DNA of 64,000 nucleotides from Pseudomonas sp. RSB 5.4 (GCF_037126175.1 NZ_CP146986.1:620001-684000), one strand, 5' to 3'. Shown: positions 46,794 to 57,115, counted from the stretch's first letter. Notes: a model not told the origin generated them from the sequence alone. Made by a program: numbers and translations.

Positions 46794-48128
46794 TCAGTAC
46801 ACCCAAACCTCAACCCGCCGATTCTTGATCCTGCCTTCATCCGCGCTGTTCGTCGCCACCGGCATCTGCGCGCCAAACCCGCGTACCTCGCGCAGCACCA
46901 CGCCGTTTTTCACAAGTTCGCGGCGCACCGCCATCGCCCGCAGCTTCGACAGCAGATCGGCCCGTGCCGGATCGTCTTTCTCGTCACCAAACCCCACCAG
47001 CGTCACTGCGCGCTCAGTCTTGTCGTGGCGCTTTATATAGTCGAGCACGCGCGCCAGATCCTGCCGTGCCTTGTTGTCCAGATTCGCGCTGCCTTCCTCA
47101 AAGCGGAAGTTCACCGTCAGACGCTGGGCGTGACGGCTGAGGGATTGATAACCCTCGGGCATCAGCACATTCGGCGTGACGGTCATGGCACGCACGGTCT
47201 GGCTGATGAAACCATTGGCCGCGACGATCTTCTGGCCCTGTGGGCTTTGCGCAAAGGCCACCAGTGCCGACGCCCAGGGATTCTGGTTGCTGGGCGGTAG
47301 ATAAAAGAACAAGCGGCGGGACAGCGGATAGTCTTCCGTCGCGATCAGACTATTGAGCGGCAACATCGATTGCGATGCGCCATCGGCGATTGCCACGGCT
47401 TTGGCCTGGCGCACGTAAGGCAGACCGATAAAACCGATACCTTGCGGATCGCTGCTCACCGCATCGGACAATTGCTCGCTGGATTCGAAGCGTTTCGCAG
47501 TGGAACTCAGACTTTTCCCACGACGGCCCAGCACCAGTTCCTTGAACGTGTCGTAAGTGCCGGACTGATCATCCCGCGCATATAAATGAATCGCACCGCC
47601 GCGACCGCCGAGGTCTTCCCAGGTTTTCACCTCGCCAGCGAATATCCGCGCCAGTTGCTCGGTGTCCAGTTGCTGCAGCGGGTTGGCGGGATTGAGAATG
47701 ATCGCCAGGCCATCGATGGCGATCACCTGTTCGGCGGCGGGACTTTTCAGGTCGCCGAGAAATTGCAGGCCCAGCAGTTCGCTGTCCTTGATTGGACGGG
47801 AGGAGGCGGCAAGGTCGGCGCTGGCGGTTTTCAGTGCAGTGAAACCGGTGCTGGAACCATGGGCGGCGACTTCCACCACCACCCGTTTGCCCTCGGTTGT
47901 CTGGCCGACGATGTGTTGTTCGTTGGCGGTATCGGGGTTTTCGCGGTGGATTTTCAGCAGACCCTGGTCCTGCAGAAAACCTTCGACCAGCGCCGGGCCG
48001 AGATCGGCGCCGATGGTGTTGGAACCCTGAATACGTAGCGCCGGGCCGTTTTCAGGGATGGGCAGGGCGGCGGCACTGACCGTCAGCCATGCACTCGACA
48101 GAAAAGCGAACAGAACACGCAGGGTCAT
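46794..48128 (-). CDS. PstS-like substrate-binding domain fused to OmpA domain
   Basis: 444 aa. Signal peptide (FLSSAWLTVSAAALP), PstS-like phosphate-binding fold at about 28-310 (LRIQGSNTIGADLGPALVEGFL, ARDDQSGTYDTFKELVLG) and a C-terminal OmpA peptidoglycan-binding domain at about 335-444 (NFRFEEGSANLDNKARQDLARVLDYI ... EGRIKNRRVEVWVY). No ABC transporter genes adjoin. It would be a periplasmic ligand binder held to the cell wall; ligand unproven, phosphate likely from the family. Known architecture in Pseudomonas but little studied. Confidence 0.88.
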   Translation of the reverse strand: MTLRVLFAFLSSAWLTVSAAALPIPENGPALRIQGSNTIGADLGPALVEGFLQDQGLLKIHRENPDTANEQHIVGQTTEGKRVVVEVAAHGSSTGFTALKTASADLAASSRPIKDSELLGLQFLGDLKSPAAEQVIAIDGLAIILNPANPLQQLDTEQLARIFAGEVKTWEDLGGRGGAIHLYARDDQSGTYDTFKELVLGRRGKSLSSTAKRFESSEQLSDAVSSDPQGIGFIGLPYVRQAKAVAIADGASQSMLPLNSLIATEDYPLSRRLFFYLPPSNQNPWASALVAFAQSPQGQKIVAANGFISQTVRAMTVTPNVLMPEGYQSLSRHAQRLTVNFRFEEGSANLDNKARQDLARVLDYIKRHDKTERAVTLVGFGDEKDDPARADLLSKLRAMAVRRELVKNGVVLREVRGFGAQMPVATNSADEGRIKNRRVEVWVY

Positions 48129-48205
48129 GCCGGCACCGAATCAGGCCAAGGGGATTGCCGGGGAGATTAAGTCAGGTGCATGACCAAAACATGACAGGGA
48201 TCCAA

Positions 48206-48351
48206 TGTAGGAGTGAGCCTGTGGTGAGGGGATTTATCCCCGATGGTTGGCGAAGCCGACCCAAAATCTTCATTTCGATCTACTAGAGACGACTGGGGCC
48301 GCTTCGCAGCCCATCGGGGATAAATCCCCTCACCACAGGCTCACTCCTACA
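48206..48351. repeat. Nested composite repeat (type C outside, type D inside)
   Basis: Outer arms TGTAGGAGTGAGCCTG / CAGGCTCACTCCTACA; immediately inside, TGTGGTGAGGGGATTTATCC and its inverse; inside that GGCGAAGCC / GGGCCGCTTCGCAGCCC. 146 bp in all, able to fold into one long stem. Confidence 0.88.
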
Positions 48352-48372
48352 AGGATCCCTTAAAGCTTGAGA

Positions 48373-49185
48373 TCAGCTCAATTCCAGCCAGATCGGCGCA
48401 TGATCCGACGGTTTTTCCATCCCGCGCAGTTCATAGTCCACGCCTGCATCCTTGACCCGTGGCAGCAAGCCATGGGAAGCGAGGATCACGTCGATGCGCA
48501 GGCCACGCTTGGGCTCATCTTCAAACCCACGGCTGCGGTAATCGAACCAGCTGAACATGTCGGTCACGTCCGGGTTCAGGTGGCGGAAGCTGTCGGTCAG
48601 GCCCCAGTTTTTCAGGCGGGCCATCCACTCGCGCTCTTCCGGGAGGAAGCTGCATTTCCCGGTTTTCAGCCAGCGCTTCATGTTGTCCGGACCGATGCCG
48701 ATGTCGCAGTCTTCCGGGGAAATGTTCACATCACCCATCACCACCAGCGGCTGTTCGTTGTGGAACTGGCTTTCCAGCAGGGTTTGCAGGTCGCTGTAAA
48801 AGCGTTGCTTGGCCGGGAATTTGGTCGGGTGGTCGCGGCTTTCGCCTTGCGGGAAGTAGCCGTTCATGATGGTCACCGGCACGCCATTGGCGTCGGCGAA
48901 GGTGCCCCAGATAAAGCGGCGCTGCGCGTCTTCTTCATCGGTGGCGAAACCTTTGTGAATGGCAATCGGCTCTTTGCGCGAAAGCAGGGCGACGCCGTAA
49001 TGGCCTTTCTGGCCGTGGAAATAAACGTGATAGCCCAGCGCCCGCACTTCTTCCAGCGGGAACTGGTCGTCGTGGACCTTGGTTTCCTGCAGGCCGATCA
49101 CGTCCGGCTGATGCTTTTCGATCAGCGCTGCCAACTGATGCGGACGGGCGCGCAGTCCGTTGATGTTGAAGGAAACAATCTTCAT
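48373..49185 (-). CDS. xthA: Exodeoxyribonuclease III
   Basis: 270 aa from ATG at 49185. EEP-fold AP endonuclease: [20 protein letters not shown] (metal Glu), [17 protein letters not shown], and [10 protein letters not shown] at the C-terminus (catalytic Asp-His). Cuts abasic sites and trims 3' ends in base-excision repair. The longer frame upstream to 50103 is a shadow. Confidence 0.95.
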   Translation of the reverse strand: MKIVSFNINGLRARPHQLAALIEKHQPDVIGLQETKVHDDQFPLEEVRALGYHVYFHGQKGHYGVALLSRKEPIAIHKGFATDEEDAQRRFIWGTFADANGVPVTIMNGYFPQGESRDHPTKFPAKQRFYSDLQTLLESQFHNEQPLVVMGDVNISPEDCDIGIGPDNMKRWLKTGKCSFLPEEREWMARLKNWGLTDSFRHLNPDVTDMFSWFDYRSRGFEDEPKRGLRIDVILASHGLLPRVKDAGVDYELRGMEKPSDHAPIWLELS

Positions 49186-49297
49186 GGTCGGCAGTCCTGG
49201 CAAAAGGGCGATGCTAGCTGACATGTGGGATGGGGGCCAGTGTGGGGTGGGAGAAATCATTTTTGTCTGCCAGATAGATGTTGTCTGAACCGGCCTC

Positions 49298-49362
49298 TTC
49301 GCGAGCAAGCCCGCTCCCACAGGGGAATGCATTCCAAATGTGGGAGCGGGCTTGCTCGCGAA
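49298..49362. repeat. REP pair, reversed topology, compact
   Basis: CGCGAA ends outward; only 65 bp, the shortest pair here, with a GAATGCATTC palindrome at its centre. Confidence 0.92.
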
Positions 49363-49488
49363 AGCGGCAGTCGAGTCGATGAAGAGCCTGGCTTGGGCTA
49401 TACCTGTGGGGAACTGCGCCACCCGCAAAAGGTTCGTACCAACAAGAGCGCAGCCATTTGAGCCGCGCCCCGGGGGAGAATCACCGTC

Positions 49489-50139
49489 ATGCCTGAAACC
49501 CAGACCGCCATCGCCGACATCCACATGCTCGACCGCGGTTACTCGCGCGAAGCCCGATCGCTGCTGTATCAGGCCTATCGCCACGAGCCGACTTTCGGCT
49601 ATCTGTTCGAAGCCGAACGGCCGGGCTACGAGCAACGCGTGCGGGCCACGGTGCGTGAGTTGGTCAAACAGCATTTTCTGCAGGATCTGCCGGCCATCGG
49701 CCTGCTGGTCAACGACCGTTTGATCGGCATCGCCCTGATCGCGCCGCCGCAGCGTCGTCTTGGGATTACCGAGAGTTGGGCGTGGCGCTTGCGCATGGTG
49801 CTCAGCACCGGTTTTCGCTGCACCCGGCGCTATCTGGAATATCACGATGCGGTGGCCGCCTGCGTACCGAGCGATTCGGTGCACATGCTGCCGCTGCTGG
49901 GGATTCATCCGCAGTTTCAAGGCAAACACTTCGGCGAGCAGTTGCTGACGGCGGTGCACAACTGGTGCGCAGTGGACGAAACCTCGCAAGGCGTGGTGCT
50001 CGACACCGGCAACCCGCGTTACCTGGAATTCTACAAACGTCAGGGTTATGAGGAGATTGGCGAAGTTGCCGTCGGCCCGGTGCGCGAGCACGTGTTTTTC
50101 CATGCCAATCCGCAGGTGTTACAAACTGCAACGGCTTAG
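49489..50139 (+). CDS. GNAT-family N-acetyltransferase
   Basis: 216 aa; ribosome site GGGGGAGAATC before ATG. GNAT fold with acetyl-CoA loop [18 protein letters not shown] and C-terminal [22 protein letters not shown]. Acceptor unknown; no toxin/antitoxin or ribosomal protein gene adjoins. Confidence 0.85.
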   Translation: MPETQTAIADIHMLDRGYSREARSLLYQAYRHEPTFGYLFEAERPGYEQRVRATVRELVKQHFLQDLPAIGLLVNDRLIGIALIAPPQRRLGITESWAWRLRMVLSTGFRCTRRYLEYHDAVAACVPSDSVHMLPLLGIHPQFQGKHFGEQLLTAVHNWCAVDETSQGVVLDTGNPRYLEFYKRQGYEEIGEVAVGPVREHVFFHANPQVLQTATA

Positions 50140-50168
50140 CCATAGAACTTTTTCGGAAATTTCCTGTT

Positions 50169-50194
50169 CTATCACGCTCCCAAGCCCGTGATAG
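50169..50194. promoter_or_regulatory. Inverted repeat before tamA
   Basis: CTATCACG (50169-50176) and CGTGATAG (50187-50194), 10-bp spacer, 11 bp before the tamA ATG. Overlaps a possible -10 (GATAGCAT); could be an operator or an mRNA hairpin masking the start. Confidence 0.4.
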
Positions 50195-50205
50195 CATCCG
50201 CGCCT

Positions 50206-51933
50206 ATGAAGTTTCCAGGAAGATTTACCAGTGGCGTGCTCATGCTGTTAACCAGCTGCGCGGCGCTGGCGCAAAGTGAATTGGACGTGCGGATCAAACC
50301 GTCCAACGATGAACTTAAAGCCAATATAGAAGGCTATATCGGCAGCCTCGGCGACCGTGACGAAGAAGCCTTGCTACGCTTCAGTCGCGGGGCTGAAGAG
50401 CAGGCGCGCAAAGCTGCCCAGGCGTTGGGCTACTACCAGCCGCAGATCGACAGTGACGTCAAAGGCGGCGAAAAACCGCGCCTGGTGCTGAACATCGATC
50501 CCGGTGAGCCGATACGCCTGCGCAACGTCACCGTGCGCGTCGACGGGCCTGCCGCCTCCCTCAAATCCTTTCGTGTGCCGAGCAGCGATACGCTCAAGTC
50601 CGGCGCGGTGCTCAACCATGGGCGTTATGAAGACGCCAAACGCCTGATCCAGAATCAGGCCTCGCGCTTCGGCTTTTTCAGTGGCCATTTCACTAGCCAG
50701 AAACTCCTGGTCGACCCGCGGGCCGGGGTGGCCGACGTTGAATTGATCTACGACAGCGGCCCGCGTTATGCGCTGGGCAAAGTCAGTTTCGAGGGCGACA
50801 CACCCTTCGACGAAGACCTGCTGCAACGCATGGTGCCGTTCAAGGCTGGCGACCCGTATGACTCCGAGCTGATCGCCGAACTCAACCGCGACCTGCAATC
50901 GAGCGGCTATTTCGAAGGCGTGCGCGTCGATGCGGCGCCGACGGCGGCGAAAAACGACGTGATCCCGGTCGACGTCAAACTCGACACCCGCAAACCGCGC
51001 ACCATGGGCCTGGGCCTCGGTTATTCGACCGACGTCGGCCCGCGGATCAAGGCCAACTGGACCCGCCACTGGGTCAACCCGCAGGGCGACAGCTATGGCT
51101 GGGAAGCCGAGTTGTCGGCGCCACGGCAGAACGTCGGGCTGTTCTATGACATCCCGCTCGATCCACCGCTGACCGACAAGCTGCGCTGGGCCGGTGGTTA
51201 CCAATATGAAGACATCGACGGCTCCGACACCCTGAGCAAGCTGCTGACCTTCGGTCCCGAATGGCACAGCAAGTTGCCCAGCGGCTGGCAGCGGGTCATC
51301 TCGCTGAAATGGCAGCGTGAGGAATATCAGCTCGGTGACGACTCCGGTCTCAGTACCTTGTTGATGCCCGGTATCAGTTATTCGTACCTGAAAAGCGACA
51401 ACCGCATCGACCCGCACAACGGCTATCGCCTGACCTTTGAAAGCAAAGTGGCGAAGGAAGGTCTCGGCTCTGACAACAATCTGCTGTATGGCACGGCGTT
51501 GATCAAAGGCCTGACCACCGTGTTCGACAACCACCGCTTCCTCGGGCGGGTGCAGGTCGGCGGCAGCGCCACCAACGGTTATAACTCGGTGCCACCGTCG
51601 TTGCGCTTCTTCGCCGGTGGCGACCAAAGCGTGCGCGGTTACGACTACCAGAGCCTGTCCCCGAAAAACTCCGAAGGCGACCGCATCGGTGGTCGCTACA
51701 TGGTTGCCGGCAGTGTCGAGTATCAATATTCGATCGCCGAAAAATGGCGGGTCGCGACCTTCGTCGACCAGGGCAACTCCTTCAACAAACTCGAACTGCC
51801 GAACCTCAAGACCGGGGTCGGTATCGGTGTGCGCTGGGTCTCGCCGGTGGGGCCGATCCGCCTCGACCTGGCCCACGCGCTGGACGACGACGGCGGCATC
51901 CGGCTGCACTTTTCCATGGGGCCTGAGCTGTGA
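50206..51933 (+). CDS. tamA: Translocation and assembly module outer-membrane protein TamA
   Basis: 575 aa from ATG at 50206. Signal peptide (GVLMLLTSCAALAQ), three POTRA domains (about 22-260) and a 16-strand Omp85 barrel with the family motif in GGDQSVRGYDYQSL. With TamB it helps insert some outer-membrane proteins and move phospholipid to the outer membrane. Its TGA overlaps the GTG start of tamB. Confidence 0.94.
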   Translation: MKFPGRFTSGVLMLLTSCAALAQSELDVRIKPSNDELKANIEGYIGSLGDRDEEALLRFSRGAEEQARKAAQALGYYQPQIDSDVKGGEKPRLVLNIDPGEPIRLRNVTVRVDGPAASLKSFRVPSSDTLKSGAVLNHGRYEDAKRLIQNQASRFGFFSGHFTSQKLLVDPRAGVADVELIYDSGPRYALGKVSFEGDTPFDEDLLQRMVPFKAGDPYDSELIAELNRDLQSSGYFEGVRVDAAPTAAKNDVIPVDVKLDTRKPRTMGLGLGYSTDVGPRIKANWTRHWVNPQGDSYGWEAELSAPRQNVGLFYDIPLDPPLTDKLRWAGGYQYEDIDGSDTLSKLLTFGPEWHSKLPSGWQRVISLKWQREEYQLGDDSGLSTLLMPGISYSYLKSDNRIDPHNGYRLTFESKVAKEGLGSDNNLLYGTALIKGLTTVFDNHRFLGRVQVGGSATNGYNSVPPSLRFFAGGDQSVRGYDYQSLSPKNSEGDRIGGRYMVAGSVEYQYSIAEKWRVATFVDQGNSFNKLELPNLKTGVGIGVRWVSPVGPIRLDLAHALDDDGGIRLHFSMGPEL

Positions 51934-54900
51934 AGCGTGGTTTGAAAATTACCGCTCTGGCGCTGTTGGCGCTGGTGTTATTGATCGTACTGAGCATCAG
52001 CGCGGTACTCGGAACGCAGGCCGGCAGCCGTTGGGCGCTGGGCCTGGTGCCGGGTCTGAGCGTGGAGAATTTCCAGGGCCGTCTCGGCGGACAATGGAGC
52101 GCCGACCACCTGCTGTGGCAGCAGGGCAGCAGCCGGGTCGAACTGAACCGGCCGATCTTCGCCTGGTCGCCGCTGTGCCTGACCCGCATGACGCTGTGCA
52201 TCGAACAGCTCAAGGCTGATCAGGTGATCCTGCAATTCCCGCCGAGTGAAGAAACCAGCGAGAGCGGCCCGATCAAACTGCCGGATCTGCAATTGCCGGT
52301 GGCCATCGAACTGGGTGACGTGCAGGTCGGCAGCCTGCTGTTCAACGGCAGCGAGCAGCTCAAGGGCCTGCAACTGGCGGCGCACTGGACCGCCCAAGGT
52401 ATGCAGATCGATAGCGTGAAACTGCAGCGCGACGATCTGAGCCTGAACCTCTCCGGCCTGCTGCAACCGACCGGCAACTGGCCGCTGAACATCACCGGTG
52501 ACCTGACCCTGCCGTCTCCGGGCGCAGGCCCATGGACACTGGCGTTGAAAGTCGACGGCGATCTGCTGAAAACCCTCAACCTGCATGCCGACAGCCGTGG
52601 CTACCTCGACGGCCAGTTGAGCGGCGAGCTGCAGCCGCTGGCAGAAAACCTCCCGGCCAGGGTGCGCATCACCTCCGAGGCATTCAAACCGAGCGCCGAT
52701 CTGCCGGACACTCTGCAATTCAATCAACTGGTTTTGACCGGGGAAGGTGACCTGAAAAACGGTTACCAATTGCTCGGCAACGCCACGCTGCCCGCCGAAA
52801 AAGGCCCGGTGGCGTTGCTGCTCAAAGGCAAGGTCGATGCCAGCGGCGCGCAGATCGCCGGCCTCGACCTCAGTGCCAACGACAAGCAAAGTCTCAAACT
52901 CACCGGCAGCGTTGACTGGAGCAAGGGCCTCAGCGCTCAGGCCAACATCAACTGGCAGGATTTTCCGTGGCACCGGTTGTATCCCGAGATTGACGAGCCG
53001 CAAGTCGCCTTGCGCACCTTCACTGGCGAAGTCTCCTACACCGATGGCCAATACCTCGGTAACTTCGCCGCCGACCTCGATGGCCCGGCGGGGGCGTTCA
53101 GCCTGAGCAGTCCGTTCAGTGGCAGCCTGAAACAGATCGCTTTGCCGCAACTGAAAATGCAGGCCGGTCAGGGCAAGGCTGAAGGGCATGTGAACGTGCA
53201 ATTCGCCGACGGCATCGCCTGGGACACGGCGCTGGATCTTTCGGCGCTGAACCCGGCGTACTGGGTCGCGGAGTTGCCGGGCACCCTGGCCGGGCCGCTG
53301 CGCAGCAAAGGCGAAATGAAGAACGAGCGCCTGAGCCTCACCGCCGACCTCGACCTCAAGGGCAAACTGCGCGGACAGCCGGCGGTGCTGCAAGCCAAGG
53401 CTGACGGCGCCGGTGAACAGTGGAATCTCAACGCCCTGCAAATCCGCCTCGGCGACAACAGCATCAGCGGCAAGGGCAGCCTGCAACAGAAACTCACTGG
53501 CCAGATCGACATCAAACTGACGCGTCTGGCCCAGCTCTGGCCGCAGTTGCGCGGGCAGGTCAACGGTCAGGTCAATGTCGCCGGAACGCTCCAGGCGCCG
53601 CAAGGCAAGCTCGAGCTGCAAGGTTCGCAACTGGCGTTCCAGGACAATCGTCTGCAAAGCCTCAACCTCGACGCCACGCTCGACAGTGCGCAACGGGCGA
53701 AGATCGACTTGAAGGGCAGCGGCATTCAGGCCGGCGATACCAATTTGGGCGTGTTGACCGCCAGCGCCCAAGGCGACATCAAGCGCCAGAAACTCAACCT
53801 CGACCTGCTCGGGCCGAAGCTCAAGCTGGCCCTCGGTCTGGACGGCAATCTGGACAACGGCAACTGGCGCGGTCGTTTGGCCAGCGGCGATATTCAGGCC
53901 GGCGGCCAGGACTGGAAACTGCAGAACCCGGCCAAACTGGAGCGTCTGGCTGACGGCAAGATCAACTTCGGCGCGCATTGCTGGATGTCCGGCAATGCCA
54001 GCCTGTGCGGTGAAGACCAGCGGCTGCTGCCCGAACCGAAACTGCGCTACCACCTCAAGCAGTTCCCGATCGAAAGCCTCGCACAATGGTTGCCGAAAGA
54101 CTTTGCCTGGCAGGGCAAGCTCAACGCCGATCTGCAACTGGATCTGCCGGCCAGCGGCCCGAACGGCGTGGTCAGCGTCGACGCCAGCGGCGGCACTTTG
54201 CGCATGAAGGAAAAGGATCAGTGGCTGGACTTCCCGTACCAGACCCTGAAGCTCACCAGCAAACTCACACCGAAGCGGATCGACACCGATCTCAATTTCG
54301 TCGGCGGCAAGCTCGGTGAATTGATGGTGCAGGCGCAGTTGAACCCGGTCGCAAAGAACAAGCCGTTGAACGGCTCGTTCCGGCTCTCCGGCCTGGACCT
54401 GTCGGTGGCGCGGCCGTTTGTACCGATGGTCGAGAAACTCACCGGGCGCCTGAACGGCAGCGGCACGATTTCCGGCGGGCTGCTGGCGCCGCTGGTCAAC
54501 GGCACGGTGAAACTCAGCGACGGCGAAGTCTCCGGCGCCGAGCTGCCGATGGAACTCAAAGACCTGCAACTGCAAGCAGTGATTGCCGGCGAGTCCGTGC
54601 GTCTGGACGGCGGCTGGAAAAGTGGCAAGACCGGGCAGGGCAGTCTGAACGGCAACGTCGCCTGGGGTCAGGCGCTGATGGTCGATGTGGCGCTCAAGGG
54701 CACGCAATTGCCGGTCACCGTCGAGCCGTATGCCAAGCTGGAAGTGGCGCCGGATCTGAAAATCTCCATGGCCGGCGACGAGCTGAAGATTGCCGGCAAA
54801 GTGCTGGTACCCAGAGGCGAAATCACCGTCCGCGAACTGCCGCCCTCCACGGTTAAAGTCTCCGATGACACGATCATCGTTGGTGCGCAGACCGAAGAGG

Positions 54901-55604
54901 GTAAACCGCCGATGGCCATGAAGATGGACATCGACGTGGTGGTCGGTGACGACAAACTCAGCTTCGCCGGATTCGGCCTGACCGCCAACCTGCAAGGTCA
55001 TGTGCACATCGGCGACAACATGGACACCCGTGGCGAGCTGTGGCTCAACGACGGCAAATACCGCGCCTACGGCCAGCGCCTGACGGTTCGGCGTGCACGG
55101 CTGTTGTTCGCTGGTCCCATCGACCAGCCGTATCTGGACATCGAAGCGATCCGCCAGACCGATGACGTGATCGCCGGTATTCGTCTGAGCGGCAGCGCCG
55201 AGCAGCCGACCACGCAAATTTTCTCCGAGCCGGCCATGAGCCAGGAGCAGGCGCTGTCGTATCTGGTGCTCGGTCGTCCGTTGAGCAGCAACGGCGAGGA
55301 CAACAACATGCTCGCCCAGGCTGCACTTGGCCTCGGCTTGATGGGCAGTTCCGGGGTCACCAGCAGTCTGGCCAAAGACCTGGGGATTCAGGACTTCCAA
55401 CTCGACACCCAAGGCAGCGGCAACACCACCAGCGTGGTCGCCAGCGGCAATATCTCCGAGAAACTCAGCCTGCGTTATGGCGTCGGTGTGTTCGAACCGG
55501 CCAACACCATTGCGCTGCGTTACAAGCTGAGCAAGAAGGTTTATCTCGAAGCGGCCAGCGGTGTCGCCAGTTCGCTGGATATTTTCTATAAGCGCGATTT
55601 CTGA
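51930..55604 (+). CDS. tamB: Translocation and assembly module inner-membrane protein TamB
   Basis: 1224 aa from GTG at 51930 inside the tamA stop (GTGA). One N-terminal membrane anchor (ITALALLALVLLIVLSISAVLG), then a very long AsmA/DUF490-type beta-taco that bridges the periplasm, and the conserved DUF490 C-terminus (EPAMSQEQALSYLVLGRPLS ... FEPANTIALRYKLSKKVYLEAASG). Length is typical. The 1212-aa frame on the opposite strand is a codon shadow. Confidence 0.94.
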   Translation: MKRGLKITALALLALVLLIVLSISAVLGTQAGSRWALGLVPGLSVENFQGRLGGQWSADHLLWQQGSSRVELNRPIFAWSPLCLTRMTLCIEQLKADQVILQFPPSEETSESGPIKLPDLQLPVAIELGDVQVGSLLFNGSEQLKGLQLAAHWTAQGMQIDSVKLQRDDLSLNLSGLLQPTGNWPLNITGDLTLPSPGAGPWTLALKVDGDLLKTLNLHADSRGYLDGQLSGELQPLAENLPARVRITSEAFKPSADLPDTLQFNQLVLTGEGDLKNGYQLLGNATLPAEKGPVALLLKGKVDASGAQIAGLDLSANDKQSLKLTGSVDWSKGLSAQANINWQDFPWHRLYPEIDEPQVALRTFTGEVSYTDGQYLGNFAADLDGPAGAFSLSSPFSGSLKQIALPQLKMQAGQGKAEGHVNVQFADGIAWDTALDLSALNPAYWVAELPGTLAGPLRSKGEMKNERLSLTADLDLKGKLRGQPAVLQAKADGAGEQWNLNALQIRLGDNSISGKGSLQQKLTGQIDIKLTRLAQLWPQLRGQVNGQVNVAGTLQAPQGKLELQGSQLAFQDNRLQSLNLDATLDSAQRAKIDLKGSGIQAGDTNLGVLTASAQGDIKRQKLNLDLLGPKLKLALGLDGNLDNGNWRGRLASGDIQAGGQDWKLQNPAKLERLADGKINFGAHCWMSGNASLCGEDQRLLPEPKLRYHLKQFPIESLAQWLPKDFAWQGKLNADLQLDLPASGPNGVVSVDASGGTLRMKEKDQWLDFPYQTLKLTSKLTPKRIDTDLNFVGGKLGELMVQAQLNPVAKNKPLNGSFRLSGLDLSVARPFVPMVEKLTGRLNGSGTISGGLLAPLVNGTVKLSDGEVSGAELPMELKDLQLQAVIAGESVRLDGGWKSGKTGQGSLNGNVAWGQALMVDVALKGTQLPVTVEPYAKLEVAPDLKISMAGDELKIAGKVLVPRGEITVRELPPSTVKVSDDTIIVGAQTEEGKPPMAMKMDIDVVVGDDKLSFAGFGLTANLQGHVHIGDNMDTRGELWLNDGKYRAYGQRLTVRRARLLFAGPIDQPYLDIEAIRQTDDVIAGIRLSGSAEQPTTQIFSEPAMSQEQALSYLVLGRPLSSNGEDNNMLAQAALGLGLMGSSGVTSSLAKDLGIQDFQLDTQGSGNTTSVVASGNISEKLSLRYGVGVFEPANTIALRYKLSKKVYLEAASGVASSLDIFYKRDF

Positions 55605-55698
55605 AAGCGTGGCCAATGGCCGGGTCGTGACGCTGCGATCCGGTTTTTTCAGGATGTATTAGACTCACCGAACCCTCAAAACCTTGCCGGTTGCGCCT

Positions 55699-57018
55699 AT
55701 GGTCCGCTTGAGTATGGTCTTGCTCGGTAATGACTTTGTCCGCAAGCGTTGGTCAGCACTGGCGCTGACCGGCATTGTCTGGGGCGCGGCCGGGGTGGCG
55801 ATCTTCATCGATGCGCTGGACGGTGTGCTGTATTTTCCGCTGCATGTCTTCGGCTATCTGCTGTTGCTCGAGGCCCTGATCATTCTGTTGGTGCCGGCAC
55901 CGCAGACCGGCACCGCCGCCGCTTTGCGCAAGGCCCGCGGTCTGGCGTTCCTGCTGCTTGGGCTGCTGATCGTCGACCGGCAACATGTCGCCAGCCTGAT
56001 TCTGGCAGTGCTGTTCGGTGTGGCGTTTCTGCTCGATGGCGGCTTTCGGCTGGCGGCGGCGGTGGTGGTGCGCTTTGTCGGTTGGCGATTGTCGCTGCTC
56101 ACCGGATTGTTCGAAATCACCTTTGGCCTGTTCATCCTTGAACCGTATCCGACGCTGTATAAGGGCACGGTGCCGTTCTGCATTGGCATGAGCATCTTTC
56201 TTTCGGGCTGCGCGTTGTTGCGCCAGTCACTGCGCTTCAAGCACCAGCCACCGTTGGCGAGTCCGGCCTCGGTCGGTGGGCCGGCCCCCAGCACCGCGCT
56301 GGTGATCCATGTCTGGACACCCAGCGGCACCGTTGATGACACTCTGGTGCGCAACCGCCTGCTCAATCGTTATATCGCCGCGGTCGACATCAACGGTGTG
56401 ATTTCTGCCGGCCACGCGGCCCTGGAATGCGGCCCGGACATTTACATCAGCCATTACCCGCTGGATGACATCGATCGTTCGGCGGGGGATTTCGTGCGAT
56501 TGCTGCGGGCGACGCCGAACAATGATGTCGACGGCCGGTTCCTGCCTGACTATGCGGGTGAGGTGGCGGACTGGTGTCCGTCTTCGGTTCAGGTCAGTTT
56601 TGCTCATTACGACGCCCGGCGACTGCAGGCGTTCTGGAGCGAATACCGGCAGAACAGCACGTACAACCTCACCAGCCGCAACTGTTCCAGTGCCGTCGCC
56701 CATAGCCTCGAAGCGGCCCTTGAAGGGGCGATGAATCGCGGGCATTCGAGCATGTTCGACTTCGCCCGAGTGATCGTCAGCCCCGAGTTCTGGGTGGCGG
56801 CGCAAGTGCGCAAGCGCGCCGAAGTTATGGCTTGGACGCCCGGTCTGGTGCTCGACTATGCACTCGCGCTGCATGCCGCGATCGAGCCCGCACCGCCGGG
56901 CTGGCACAGCATGTATGCGGTGATCAAACGCGCTTGCGGTTATGCGCTGACGGCCTTGCGCGGGCGTGAAGTGCATCCCCTCCAGCCGCCATCTGTGCAT
57001 CCTTCCGACAAATCCTGA
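55699..57018 (+). CDS. HdeD-like membrane domain fused to a permuted papain-like domain
   Basis: 439 aa from ATG at 55699 (no clear ribosome site; ATG at 55714 is possible). Residues about 20-178 hold six hydrophobic helices in the DUF308/HdeD pattern. Residues about 198-400 are soluble: AGHAALECGPDIYISHYP with His239 and, 90 residues later, RNCSSAVAHSLEAALEG with Cys329. His before Cys is the order of circularly permuted NlpC/P60-type (LRAT/PPPDE-like) papain folds. I infer a membrane-tethered hydrolase or acyltransferase of unknown substrate. Follows tamAB by 95 bp. Confidence 0.6.
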   Translation: MVRLSMVLLGNDFVRKRWSALALTGIVWGAAGVAIFIDALDGVLYFPLHVFGYLLLLEALIILLVPAPQTGTAAALRKARGLAFLLLGLLIVDRQHVASLILAVLFGVAFLLDGGFRLAAAVVVRFVGWRLSLLTGLFEITFGLFILEPYPTLYKGTVPFCIGMSIFLSGCALLRQSLRFKHQPPLASPASVGGPAPSTALVIHVWTPSGTVDDTLVRNRLLNRYIAAVDINGVISAGHAALECGPDIYISHYPLDDIDRSAGDFVRLLRATPNNDVDGRFLPDYAGEVADWCPSSVQVSFAHYDARRLQAFWSEYRQNSTYNLTSRNCSSAVAHSLEAALEGAMNRGHSSMFDFARVIVSPEFWVAAQVRKRAEVMAWTPGLVLDYALALHAAIEPAPPGWHSMYAVIKRACGYALTALRGREVHPLQPPSVHPSDKS

Positions 57019-57042
57019 CCGACGTTACACCCAGTCGCTGCC

Positions 57043-57115
57043 TTCGCGAGCAAGCTCGCTCCCACATTGATCCATGTATGCATGAGATCCCTGTGGGAGC
57101 GAGCTTGCTCGCGAA
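57043..57115. repeat. REP pair, reversed topology (A' variant)
   Basis: TTCGCGAGCAAGCTCGCTCC left and GTGGGAGCGAGCTTGCTCGC right, as at 10485. Confidence 0.9.

Noticed and set aside
51978..55616. 1212-aa minus frame opposite tamB
   Set aside because: Exact antisense shadow of tamB, Gln/Val-rich composition without family features.
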